From: Caulobacteraceae bacterium
GTDB taxonomy: Bacteria; Pseudomonadota; Alphaproteobacteria; Caulobacterales; Caulobacteraceae
DNA: 36,409 nucleotides
NCBI GenBank assembly: GCA_025352165.1
Contig: JANXTX010000213.1
Coordinates: 1-36,409 of the forward strand
Direction: 5' to 3'
Position numbers and translations under genes: made by a program. The notes under the pieces are model-generated. The model saw only the letters and a list, made by a program, of their open reading frames with translations. It was not told the origin of the DNA and ran no database searches. Position 1 is the first letter of the stretch; every line of letters starts with the position of its first letter. Below are positions 1-8,271 of this stretch, one piece after another.

Positions 1-392
1 GACCCAATGGGCCCCCTTCGTCAAGACCATCGTCCGCGTCACCCGACACACATGGCTGCGCCAGGCCGCTACCGGCATGTGGGACCAACGAGGCGAGGTC
101 GCCTACTACGTCTCATCCGCCACCGGCCTCTCGGCCGCCACATGGGGCGATGTCATCAGAGGCCACTGGGGCATCGAAAACCGACAGCACTACGTCCGCG
201 ACGTCTCCTGTGACGAAGATCGCAGCCGCATCCGCGACAACCCAGGCATCATGGCCCGCGCCCGAAGCTTCGCCCTCAACATCCTCCGCCACAACGGCGC
301 AACAAACATCGCTCAGGCACTTTGGAACGGAGCCCTCAGCCTCGATACCATCCTCGATTACAAGGCAATCTGATCAGCGTTGAACAGCCCTG
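1..392 (+). mobile_element. 3' part of an ISAs1-family insertion sequence
   Basis: The window opens inside an insertion sequence whose transposase ends at 373. The sequence just after the stop ends in AACAGCCCTG near 392 and is a candidate right terminal inverted repeat, because ISAs1-family ends commonly finish in a CAGGG-type motif. The left end and the target duplication lie outside the window, so the exact boundary is unproven. The next clear feature is a minus-strand terminator at 421-447 belonging to the neighbouring gene. Confidence 0.6.
2..373 (+). CDS. ISAs1-family transposase, C-terminal part (cut by window edge)
   Basis: The reading frame is open from base 2, so the protein continues to the left of the window; about 123 residues are visible. 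The stretch GHWGIENRQHYVRDV matches the conserved C-terminal block of ISAs1/H-repeat DDE transposases, where the glutamate of the HWxIEN motif is the third catalytic acidic residue. It is followed by the usual DRSRIR and NPGIMARARSFALNIL segments and a normal-looking C-terminus. The visible part has no frameshift, so the element may be intact, but the first two catalytic aspartates cannot be seen. The enzyme would act on its own IS ends in the cytoplasm. Confidence 0.85.
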   Translation, partial: TQWAPFVKTIVRVTRHTWLRQAATGMWDQRGEVAYYVSSATGLSAATWGDVIRGHWGIENRQHYVRDVSCDEDRSRIRDNPGIMARARSFALNILRHNGATNIAQALWNGALSLDTILDYKAI

Positions 393-420
393 GCCTCCGT
401 CGCCCGCTCGCCGTTGGGCC

Positions 421-447
421 AAAAGACAAGAAAAGGCGGCTCCCGCC
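421..447 (-). terminator. Rho-independent terminator of the 533-2251 gene
   Basis: Read on the minus strand, GGCGG-gag-CCGCC forms a perfect 5-bp stem with a 3-nt loop and runs directly into TTTTCTTGTCTTTT. It lies about 85 nt past the stop codon at 533, between that gene and the insertion sequence. The stem is short but the T-rich tail is good. No equivalent tail is seen on the plus strand. Confidence 0.6.
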
Positions 448-532
448 ATCGTGGTGGTGAGATAAACCGTGGGCGATTGCGCCACGCAACTTCAATGAGC
501 CATTCAAACCGCCAAGAGTCATATTCGTCATA

Positions 533-2251
533 TTATGATTGCTTGTTCGCGAGCTTCTGGCATCTGGCCGACAGCCGGTTGCGATCAAAATTTCCGAGTA
601 AGTGCTTCTTTGAGATGAAAACGCTGATGTCGTCGAAATCGAAATATTCTGCATAATTTCCGGAAATATATTCATTCAAATACATGTTTCCGCTGCTGAT
701 GGAACTTTTATTCGGCTCAATTGTGTCATCGTTGCTTGGGTCTCGGACGATCAGTGGCACGTTTCCAGTGCGAAGTTCTGATATCATCTCAAATTGTACG
801 TCTTTGCGCGTTTGAACGCCCGGGTCGTACTGGAACCAGTGTGTTCCCGGTAGACGATTGGACTCGAAATATATGGAAACAGAATTCACGAAAAACTGGT
901 CATTGTGACCGGGAACCACAAGAATGCGATCCTTTGCAGTGGACGTCATAGAGATAAGTTCGGCCACGCAGCGATATTTTTCCGGAACGTAAGCGCCGGT
1001 TATTTGCGGAAGCCGAAATTTTTGGCCGCCGGTCGCGGGTTCTGTGTGGCGAATAGATGATACCAGAAATGGGCCGGCCGGTTCGTTGGCGATTGCCGAA
1101 AACCGTTGCGTTGCGGCCACCACTGACGTCATTGTGGCCAGGGTGACTGCAACCAGAAGTATCAGGCGCCATACACGGCCCAATTCCGCCGAACGTTCAA
1201 GCAACGTCAGGCAAAGCAGGATTGATGGTATAATCGCAAGCATCATATGAATTGCTGTGGGCCGAAGAAATCCCTTAAGCATCAGGGATGCCGCCATCAG
1301 TCCAATGATTACGATGAAGCGGTTGTCTGGCGCTGCTCGCGGCGACGAGGCCTGCAGGGGCGGCAATGGCCGTAGAACGCAAGCCGCGGTCAGGAACAGG
1401 GCCAGGAATGGCAGGTAGATAGCGCTCTCGGATGGGGCCGCGAGCAGATCGCCGATTTTTGGAAACGGCAATCCGCGCATCGGTACATCATTGACCGCCT
1501 GAAACCACATGTCCCTGATGAAGCCCGGGCCCGCCCCCTGCAAGAGCAGCGCGGCGGCCGGCGGAACGAAAACCAAAGCGGTGCCCAGCCCATAAAGGAC
1601 ACAGGTGCGGAGGAATTCGATTGCATCGAGGCGAAGGGTCTCGCGCCGCCATCTGCCACAAATCGCCAGCCCGACGAGGTTGGCGATCAGGACATAGAGG
1701 GCGGTGTCGTATCGGAACAGCGCACTCAGTCCGGTCAGCGCGCCGGCGGCGAAAACCTGCAGCTTTTTGACTGGGGCTCCGTCGGAAGGCGCCAGCAATT
1801 GAGCGTTCCACAGGCTCAGAAGCAGCACCGGAAAGATCGGATATTCATGAAAGGCGGTTGCCGCCATCCAGAGTCCGCAAAGGACGGTGGCGACCCCGCA
1901 AAGGATTGGGCTGCATCGGCGCACGGTCACACCGAATGCCGTCGCGACAATCGCCGCACGAACAATGGCATCATAGAATCGGGCGACCAGGAAGGAGGGG
2001 CCCAGAAATTTGAACAGAGAGCCAATAATGTAGAACTGGGCGGGGCCGTAGTTCGCATAGAAATCACGGTGCGGAACACCGCCATGCGACACGACCTGGG
2101 ATCCGGTCAGAATTATTCCCTCATCGAAAACAGGAATTGCCAAATCCATAGTCAAATATATGAAAATCAAGGAAGCTAGAAATATTGTAACAATATAGAC
2201 AATAAATTTACTTCCGCCGTGGATTGGCAGCGCAGGCATTTTTTCACTCAT
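533..2251 (-). CDS. GT-C-type polytopic membrane glycosyltransferase-like protein
   Basis: The protein has about ten hydrophobic segments in its first 420 residues and a soluble C-terminal region, the layout of GT-C (PMT/ArnT-like) enzymes that use polyprenyl-phosphate sugars. After the first membrane segment comes FDEGIILTGSQ, with the acidic pair expected in the first extracytoplasmic loop, followed by GVPHRDFYANYGP, which is typical of such proteins. Donor and acceptor cannot be deduced. The start is uncertain: ATG at 2251 (MSEKMPALP) is chosen for a fair upstream spacing from GGGA, but ATG 2287 and TTG 2305 are in frame. The last 150 codons are clearly more AT-rich than the neighbouring genes. 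It is divergent from the gene at 2583 and has its own terminator at 421-447. Confidence 0.75.
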   Translation of the reverse strand: MSEKMPALPIHGGSKFIVYIVTIFLASLIFIYLTMDLAIPVFDEGIILTGSQVVSHGGVPHRDFYANYGPAQFYIIGSLFKFLGPSFLVARFYDAIVRAAIVATAFGVTVRRCSPILCGVATVLCGLWMAATAFHEYPIFPVLLLSLWNAQLLAPSDGAPVKKLQVFAAGALTGLSALFRYDTALYVLIANLVGLAICGRWRRETLRLDAIEFLRTCVLYGLGTALVFVPPAAALLLQGAGPGFIRDMWFQAVNDVPMRGLPFPKIGDLLAAPSESAIYLPFLALFLTAACVLRPLPPLQASSPRAAPDNRFIVIIGLMAASLMLKGFLRPTAIHMMLAIIPSILLCLTLLERSAELGRVWRLILLVAVTLATMTSVVAATQRFSAIANEPAGPFLVSSIRHTEPATGGQKFRLPQITGAYVPEKYRCVAELISMTSTAKDRILVVPGHNDQFFVNSVSIYFESNRLPGTHWFQYDPGVQTRKDVQFEMISELRTGNVPLIVRDPSNDDTIEPNKSSISSGNMYLNEYISGNYAEYFDFDDISVFISKKHLLGNFDRNRLSARCQKLANKQS

Positions 2252-2582
2252 GAGAAATTCCCGGTCGGATTCGATTGCGCGTAGCATTCCCAGGCGGGTG
2301 GCCAATCATGTGTCAACTCGTGACGTCACTTCGACGATTGCGCCATCGAGGTCTCCGGCAGCCCCGCCGTGACAGGCCCTCCTGTTTTGCCCGGCTGTCC
2401 TGGGACGAACACGTGTTTCATGGCGGGCTCTAGGCTCGACTGTTGATCTGCGCGACGCAAATTTTACAGGTCATGTGGGATATGTCGGTGTATAGTTTCA
2501 CATACGTTAAGGAAGTCTCCGGAATACAACGCTCGAATGCCGCGTGCTTGCGGCCGGCAAGCGGTTGGATCAGGGGAAGACA

Positions 2583-4178
2583 ATGAGAGGGGGCGGAGTT
2601 GGGGGCGTAAGTGAGCCCGGCCGATCAAACCACGAGCGTCTTCTTGATGTCCTGATCGTGCTGGCCTTGATCTATTCGGCCGCAATCCTCGCGGCGAGCT
2701 GGAACAGGCCAATTCTCGATCTGCACGGCTTCCGCCAGACGCAAACGGCGGTGACGGTCTATTGGCTCCTCCATGGCGGTCATTGGATCGCCTACGAGAC
2801 ACCGATCGTCGGCTACCCCTGGACTATACCTTTCGAGTTTCCGTTGTTTCAGTGGATCGCGGCGGCGGTGTCGCGAGTTGGCCTGACTGTCGACCAGGCC
2901 GGTCGGTTGACGAGTTGGCTGTTCTTCCTTGCCGGACTCCCACCGTCTGGCGAGGTGCTCAAACGCCTCGGCGCCAAGGCGAGTCTGATCAAGACATTTT
3001 GGGTGCTGTGGCTGTTTTCACCGCTCTATGTGTTCTGGTCGCGATCTTTCATGATTGAGTCCTGCGCGGCGACGCTGGCGATCGCATTTCTTGCCGCCTT
3101 GGCGGCGCAGCAAGGGTTCGCACTGGAAGACGGCTCGAAGCGACACCCTGTTCAGGTCTTTCTGGTCGGCGCGATGGTCGCATTCGCGGTAATGGCGGCC
3201 CTGGTGAAGATAACCACCTTTGTCGACATTTCACTTGCCGGTGGACTGTTCACGCTCTGGTCGGTGGAACGCGGACGTCGCGCCGGCCGGAAACTGGCGG
3301 AGCTGCTGGGCCTGGTCGCGCCGGCTGGGGCAGCGGTTTGCGCTGCCCTGGTGGTCACTCACGCCTGGGTCGACTATTCGGATGCATTGAAGTCCACGGG
3401 CCTCATCAGCGTCGATATGACCTCATCCGTCCTGCGCGACTGGAATTTCGGTATACGCCGCATGCTCGATCCGGATATGTGGCGTGGGGTGATCTTTGGC
3501 AGAACTCTGATCGACGCAATTGGCTCACCGCTGCCGTTGTTTGGATCGTTGTTGGCGGCGGCCTTTGTTCGTCGCTCAAGGCCGCTGATCCTGGCTGCGC
3601 TTTTTCTCTATCTGGCGCCGTTCTTTATTTTCACGAACGTTAACTGGGTGCACGACTATTACCAATTCGCCAACGCCATGTTCGCAATTCTGGCGGTGGC
3701 GGTCGGTATTGATGCGGCCCGGCATGTCGCCGATGCCCCAGACGCCGGCCCGGGGCTGAACTGGCCCCGACTGTCGGCGATAATGCTTCTTTCCGTTGTG
3801 GCGCTGGAGATTACCGGCTTCTACGCCCGCTTCTGGCCAACTATTCGCGATGACGGCTGGGATCAGAGGACGATCACGATCGCCGACGTCGTCCGGCGGA
3901 CAACGGCGCCCGACTCTGTAATCTTCGGCATTGGCCTCGATTGGACGGCTGAACTCGCATATTACAGCAAGCGTCGCGCGGTCATGCTGCCTCCCTGGGC
4001 CGATCCGCGCTGGAACCGCACTTCGACGACTGATCTGAGCGCATGGATCGGCAATCGCCGGCTTGGCGTCGTGGTTGACTGTTCGAATGGCGAATACCCG
4101 ACCCTGCAAGGATGGATCGACCGACTCAAGATGGGACGGGCGGTGCAGGTGGTCGATGGATGCAGGATATATCGGTAA
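2583..4178 (+). CDS. GT-C-type polytopic membrane glycosyltransferase-like protein
   Basis: This 531-residue protein has about ten membrane segments and a small hydrophilic C-terminal end. After the first helix, a loop with DLHGFRQTQTA and a Pro/aromatic stretch (GYPWTIPFEFPLFQW) resembles the first periplasmic loop of ArnT/PMT-type enzymes. The acceptor is unknown. ATG 2583 is chosen because AGGGGAAG lies 4 nt upstream; an in-frame GTG at 2544 has no comparable site. It stands alone on the plus strand, is divergent from the 533 gene and convergent with the 4260 gene, whose end is 81 nt away. That gap holds only a short CCTGT/ACAGG hairpin without a T-tract. It may be part of the same surface-glycan pathway as its neighbours (inference). 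Confidence 0.75.
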   Translation: MRGGGVGGVSEPGRSNHERLLDVLIVLALIYSAAILAASWNRPILDLHGFRQTQTAVTVYWLLHGGHWIAYETPIVGYPWTIPFEFPLFQWIAAAVSRVGLTVDQAGRLTSWLFFLAGLPPSGEVLKRLGAKASLIKTFWVLWLFSPLYVFWSRSFMIESCAATLAIAFLAALAAQQGFALEDGSKRHPVQVFLVGAMVAFAVMAALVKITTFVDISLAGGLFTLWSVERGRRAGRKLAELLGLVAPAGAAVCAALVVTHAWVDYSDALKSTGLISVDMTSSVLRDWNFGIRRMLDPDMWRGVIFGRTLIDAIGSPLPLFGSLLAAAFVRRSRPLILAALFLYLAPFFIFTNVNWVHDYYQFANAMFAILAVAVGIDAARHVADAPDAGPGLNWPRLSAIMLLSVVALEITGFYARFWPTIRDDGWDQRTITIADVVRRTTAPDSVIFGIGLDWTAELAYYSKRRAVMLPPWADPRWNRTSTTDLSAWIGNRRLGVVVDCSNGEYPTLQGWIDRLKMGRAVQVVDGCRIYR

Positions 4179-4259
4179 TTTCACCTGTCTGAACAGGCCC
4201 AAACATCCAGGTCTGGCGCATATGCCGGAGCGCGATCGAACCTCTGTCTGGCCTCAAGT

Positions 4260-6056
4260 TCAGCCGATCTCCCGCAAGGGCGCGCGCGGGATTCCACAGC
4301 CGAGCCGGCTTACGACGCGCAAACGCGCGACTGCCGGCGTTTGGCCCGGACGTGGTTCATCTCTTTCGATGCCGAAACGGCCGGCGACGTTTGCGTCGAA
4401 TAGCGCAAGCGTATGCCCGGCGCACAATTGCTGCACCTGCTCGTCGCTCAGTGAAGCGAGCCGCATGACCAGCGGCCGGCTTTCAAGGTAGGGGTCGTTG
4501 CGGACGAGATCGCGCGTGAACCAGGCGTCATTGTCGTCAACAAGGACGATCTCTGCTTTCGATTGAAGTATGGCGCTGTTTGCCCGCGCATAGGGATTAA
4601 TGAAGGCGTGAGCCTGCCAGGCGCGCATCGGCGCAAGAACAACAATTGACATCAGCGCCGCGCAGGCAAAGCCGACGCGGGCGACTGATCGACCTCTGGT
4701 CTGCATGGCGTCGCAAAGTTTGAACCACTGGTGGGCGGCGAGCAGCGCCGCCGAACCCAGGAATCCGTGCAGGTATCGATAGCCCCAGCCGTGCCCCTGG
4801 TATGGCAACAGAACCAGCATTGCCAACGGGCACAATGTGAGTCCCAGAATGAGGGCGCGGAGGACGCCGCCTGAACGGAATGCGGCTGCGGCTCCTGTTA
4901 GAACAAGGGCGACCAGAAGCGGATTCTGCCAGGCGGCGAACCGCACCAGATTCTTCGCCATCAACCCGATGCCGCCGAAACTGAAGTCGCGCAACAGATC
5001 GATGACGTGCGCACCGAATACGGCAATGGCTCCGCCGCCGCCGGTAGAAGCGGCCGCATGATGAAGGGCGGGAATGGTTGCCGGGCCACTCAATGATGTG
5101 GCGATCGGCCAGTACTCAATCCAGAAAAGGCCTATCGCGCCGTAGGCCACTGAATAGAGGGCGACAACCCGCCAGCGTCTTTCAAGCAGGGCCTGGAAAA
5201 GGAAAGGCGCGACAAACAGCAGATGAAACACGAGTTGATGTAGGCCGCACGCGAAGAACCCCACGACGATAGCGCCGGCATGGCCCAGGCGATTCCCGCG
5301 CAAAAACAGCCAGAGCCATGCAAGATTGAACGCCAGGTGCGCCGTCATCGCATAGGGTGTCATGGCCGTGATCAACAGTTGACTTGATGTCCCCAACAGC
5401 ACCGCGGCGACCACCGCCGCACCCGGCCTCTCAGGCCAAAGCCGCCTTGCGATCCCGTACACGGCGAGAATGCTGAAGGCGGCCAGGATGGGGCTGACCA
5501 GCCACTGTGCGCCCAGCAATCCGGCCAGCGCACGCATGGCCGAGTTGATCGGCAGATAGCTCGATGTCCAGGCCGTGGCTCCGGGGGGCCAGAACGCAAA
5601 CTCCGGCTGCAGGGCCGGTACGAAGGCTCGCCATGGCTCGGCAACGTGCGCCAGCAGTTGGCCGTGCGCGTGGATCTTCGACCCAAACTCGACCATGAAT
5701 TCATCCATGGACAGAGGATAGTCGGCACAGATCAACCAGCCGCCGGCGCCGGCGACAACGCCGACGGACGCGGCCAACGCGGTGATTGCCCACGGTCTGC
5801 GCGCAACGGCCTCAAGTGTCTTGAATGCCGGTGAATTGGCGAGGCGTGCGCCAAAGGCGGCAAGATGATCGGCCAGTCTTGGGGCGAGCCTGAACATTGC
5901 CGCGGCCACGGCGAGAACGAGGATAACGGGCAGGTCCTGCTCGCGGAAGAACCTGTCGGTGAGCGCTCGTCCGCCAGGCGCCCAACTGAACGCGGCGGCG
6001 ACAGGCAACAGGGTGGCGGCCGCGCCTATCCACGCCCTGGACAGGCGCTCAAGCAT
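4260..6056 (-). CDS. GT-C-type polytopic membrane protein, last gene of a glycan operon
   Basis: The 598-residue protein has two N-terminal helices, then a third followed by DYPLSMDEFMVEFGSKI, in which the Asp-Glu pair is the likely GT-C catalytic site. The EFAFWPPGAT segment and about ten more helices follow. The C-terminal 110 residues are soluble. It likely moves a sugar from a polyprenyl-phosphate carrier outside the inner membrane; the substrate is unknown. ATG 6056 lies 11 nt after the stop of the GtrA-like gene, and the three minus-strand genes 8114-6585, 6562-6068 and 6056-4260 look like one operon. GtrA plus GT-C pairs are known to modify lipopolysaccharide or wall glycans in other bacteria, so this is a reasonable partner for that flippase. 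Confidence 0.75.
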   Translation of the reverse strand: MLERLSRAWIGAAATLLPVAAAFSWAPGGRALTDRFFREQDLPVILVLAVAAAMFRLAPRLADHLAAFGARLANSPAFKTLEAVARRPWAITALAASVGVVAGAGGWLICADYPLSMDEFMVEFGSKIHAHGQLLAHVAEPWRAFVPALQPEFAFWPPGATAWTSSYLPINSAMRALAGLLGAQWLVSPILAAFSILAVYGIARRLWPERPGAAVVAAVLLGTSSQLLITAMTPYAMTAHLAFNLAWLWLFLRGNRLGHAGAIVVGFFACGLHQLVFHLLFVAPFLFQALLERRWRVVALYSVAYGAIGLFWIEYWPIATSLSGPATIPALHHAAASTGGGGAIAVFGAHVIDLLRDFSFGGIGLMAKNLVRFAAWQNPLLVALVLTGAAAAFRSGGVLRALILGLTLCPLAMLVLLPYQGHGWGYRYLHGFLGSAALLAAHQWFKLCDAMQTRGRSVARVGFACAALMSIVVLAPMRAWQAHAFINPYARANSAILQSKAEIVLVDDNDAWFTRDLVRNDPYLESRPLVMRLASLSDEQVQQLCAGHTLALFDANVAGRFGIERDEPRPGQTPAVARLRVVSRLGCGIPRAPLREIG

Positions 6057-6067
6057 TGGCGCGACGT

Positions 6068-6562
6068 TCAGGCACGGTCGGCGTCCATTGAAGCGTTGTC
6101 ATCTGACGGCGCGGCGGCTGGATTCGTCCCGGTGAACAACAGAAGCTTTCTGGCCACGAAGTTGAAAACGAAGCTTCCGCCCGCCGCGGCCACCTTGCCG
6201 GGCACGACTCCAAAGCCGAGCACGCCGACGAACAGGGCAACCAGCCACTCGTTAACAGCGAGGCCCGCCAGTCCTATCAGGACGAAACCAATGAATTCCG
6301 CCCGACGATTCCGCAGCCGCCGCTGTTTGAAAACAAATGCGATACTAAGCGCATAGTTGAGGATCAGCCCACTGCCCACGCTGACAATGTTGGCGATGAG
6401 GTAATGCATGCCCGCAACGCGTATCAGAGTCCAATAGACAACAAGGTCAAGCGCCAGGCTCGCGGCGCTGACGAGAAAATACTTCCAGGATTCATTGAAT
6501 AACGTTAGCAGGCGTGTGCGGATGCTCTGCCTCTCGGCTTCAGACGTGGAATGTTCTGTCAT
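6068..6562 (-). CDS. GtrA-family membrane protein (putative polyprenyl-phosphate sugar flippase)
   Basis: This protein of about 164 residues has four membrane helices in the GtrA/DPMS pattern. It opens with FNESWKYFLVSAASLALDLVVYW and continues with NIVSVGSGLILNYALSIAFVF, where the Asn-Tyr motif is typical. GtrA proteins are thought to move undecaprenyl-phosphate-linked sugars across the inner membrane for GT-C transferases. ATG 6562 is used because the longer in-frame version would run through the end of the upstream gene. The upstream stop is 22 nt away and the downstream start 11 nt away, which supports one operon. The acidic C-terminal tail (SDDNASMDADRA) is cytosolic and not conserved in the family. 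Confidence 0.85.
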   Translation of the reverse strand: MTEHSTSEAERQSIRTRLLTLFNESWKYFLVSAASLALDLVVYWTLIRVAGMHYLIANIVSVGSGLILNYALSIAFVFKQRRLRNRRAEFIGFVLIGLAGLAVNEWLVALFVGVLGFGVVPGKVAAAGGSFVFNFVARKLLLFTGTNPAAAPSDDNASMDADRA

Positions 6563-6584
6563 CGCTATGCTGGGAACAGTCTGA

Positions 6585-8114
6585 TCATGCGACGAGTTGA
6601 GGCACAAGCCTGACGCTCGAAAGCGCCTCCTTGGCGCCGGAAACGCCGGCCTCGCCATACTCGGCGTCTTCATTGACCTCCCAGACATCATAGACGGGCT
6701 TGCCGGCCAGGATGTTGTAGGCGGTCAGCATGCCCGTCATCATCGCATGATCCTGATTGTTGTACTTGTGCATGCCGTTGCGGCCGACGAGGTGCAGCGT
6801 CGGATAGATCTCGCCAAGCTGATCGCGAATGGCGGCGACGTTGGTGCGATAGGCATCGTCGTAGACCGGATAGGCCTTTGGCTGGCGAACGACACAGGCG
6901 TCGGTGACATCGTCTGACCGCATCAGCCCGACGACTTCGATCTCCTTGCGCGCCTGGGCGATCAGGTCGGCGTCGCTGGATGTCCACAGGCCGTCGCCTT
7001 CGAAGCAGAAATATTCCAGGCCCAGGCAGGTTGAGACATCATCGGGGATCATTTCCGGCGACCAGGAGCGGAAGTTCTGCACCCGGCCGACCTTCACTGA
7101 CGCGTCGTGGATATAGACCCAGTTATCCGGCATCCGCGTGTTCGAACGTCCGATCAGAACGACGGTCAGGAAATCGCGATATCTAAGGTCCATCGCGGCG
7201 GGCAGCGCCGCCGGGGATGGCGAGATCGACTGAACAAGCTCGCGCATGGGCGCGGAGCTGATCACATTGCGGGCGGTGTAGCTGAACGCTTCGCCCGCGC
7301 CGTTGACCGCCGACACCGTCCACCGGCGGGAGTCGCTGTCCCACGTCAGGCCGGTTATCCGGCGATCCATCTCGACGACACCGCCGAAGCCTTTCACCTT
7401 AGCGGCGCAGGCATCCCACATCATGCCCGGTCCCTTGCGCGGGTAACGGAATGACTCGATCAGGGTCTTGGCGACAGCCTTGCCATCCTGGCCTCCACCC
7501 TGCCGAACTCCGAGCGAACGCTTCAGCGCATCAAAGACCGCCCCCAGCAGGTCCAGCCCCTTGATCCTCTGCGCCGCCCAGTCAGCCGATATCTCGTCGC
7601 ATGACATCCCCCAGACCTTTTCGGTGTAGGTCTTGAAGAAGATGCTGAACAGGCGCTCACCGAACTGGTTGCGCACCCATTGATGGAAGGTCTTCGGCGA
7701 GCGCACGGGGAAGAGCTTGGCCCAGCCGAACGACGCCATGCAGATCGTGCTTTCGAAGATTCCAAGATTTCGCAATGCCTCAAACGCCCTAAGCGGATAG
7801 GCATAGAACTTGCCGCCGTAATAGATTCGCGAGAGCCGGGGCCGATCGATAAAATCGTCGGGTAGGATCTCGTCCCAGAGTTGCACGACCTCGCTGGACT
7901 TCGAGAAGAACCGGTGACCACCGATGTCGAACAGGAAACCCTTGTAGTTGACCGTGCGGCTGATGCCGCCGACGTAACGGGCATCCTGCTCGAGGACGAG
8001 CACGCCGGCTCCGGCCTTGGCGAGGCAATAGGCGGTGGTCAGGCCCGCGGGGCCTGCGCCGATGACGAGGTTTTCAACCTCAGCCTGGTTTTCGATGGTC
8101 GAAGCCACATCCAC
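6585..8114 (-). CDS. FAD-dependent oxidoreductase (COG1232, UDP-galactopyranose-mutase-like / protoporphyrinogen-oxidase-like)
   Basis: The 509-residue protein starts with a Rossmann dinucleotide-binding motif, VIGAGPAGLTTAYCLAKAG (residues about 17-35), then VGGISRT and a GGHRFF segment seen in the NAD(P)-binding, amine-oxidase-like family that includes UDP-galactopyranose mutases. The ending HKYNNQDHAMMTGMLTAYNI is the usual FAD-contacting C-terminal motif. Such enzymes often sit next to GtrA and glycosyltransferase genes and are thought to modify nucleotide- or lipid-linked sugars; the exact reaction is unknown. No ATG fits the beginning, and GTG 8114 is the best start, 6 nt after a weak AAGGC. 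It is the first gene of the minus-strand operon and divergent from the 8272 gene. Confidence 0.85.
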   Translation of the reverse strand: MDVASTIENQAEVENLVIGAGPAGLTTAYCLAKAGAGVLVLEQDARYVGGISRTVNYKGFLFDIGGHRFFSKSSEVVQLWDEILPDDFIDRPRLSRIYYGGKFYAYPLRAFEALRNLGIFESTICMASFGWAKLFPVRSPKTFHQWVRNQFGERLFSIFFKTYTEKVWGMSCDEISADWAAQRIKGLDLLGAVFDALKRSLGVRQGGGQDGKAVAKTLIESFRYPRKGPGMMWDACAAKVKGFGGVVEMDRRITGLTWDSDSRRWTVSAVNGAGEAFSYTARNVISSAPMRELVQSISPSPAALPAAMDLRYRDFLTVVLIGRSNTRMPDNWVYIHDASVKVGRVQNFRSWSPEMIPDDVSTCLGLEYFCFEGDGLWTSSDADLIAQARKEIEVVGLMRSDDVTDACVVRQPKAYPVYDDAYRTNVAAIRDQLGEIYPTLHLVGRNGMHKYNNQDHAMMTGMLTAYNILAGKPVYDVWEVNEDAEYGEAGVSGAKEALSSVRLVPQLVA

Positions 8115-8271
8115 GCCTTGAAAGCCTTTTGATTGCCACGGTCACTATCGGATAGCCCGAACGCACTACGATTGACGTCAGGTCCATCCACCAAACTAGT
8201 TGAGAGTCTCGAATCTGCGATACAGTAATATCACCACCGCAGTCCGGTGGCGTGTTTTGGATCGGTCACGA

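Noticed and set aside
4186-4199. Hairpin CCTGT-ctga-ACAGG between two convergent genes
   Set aside because: The stem is only 5 bp and no T-run follows on either strand, so it is not a convincing terminator.
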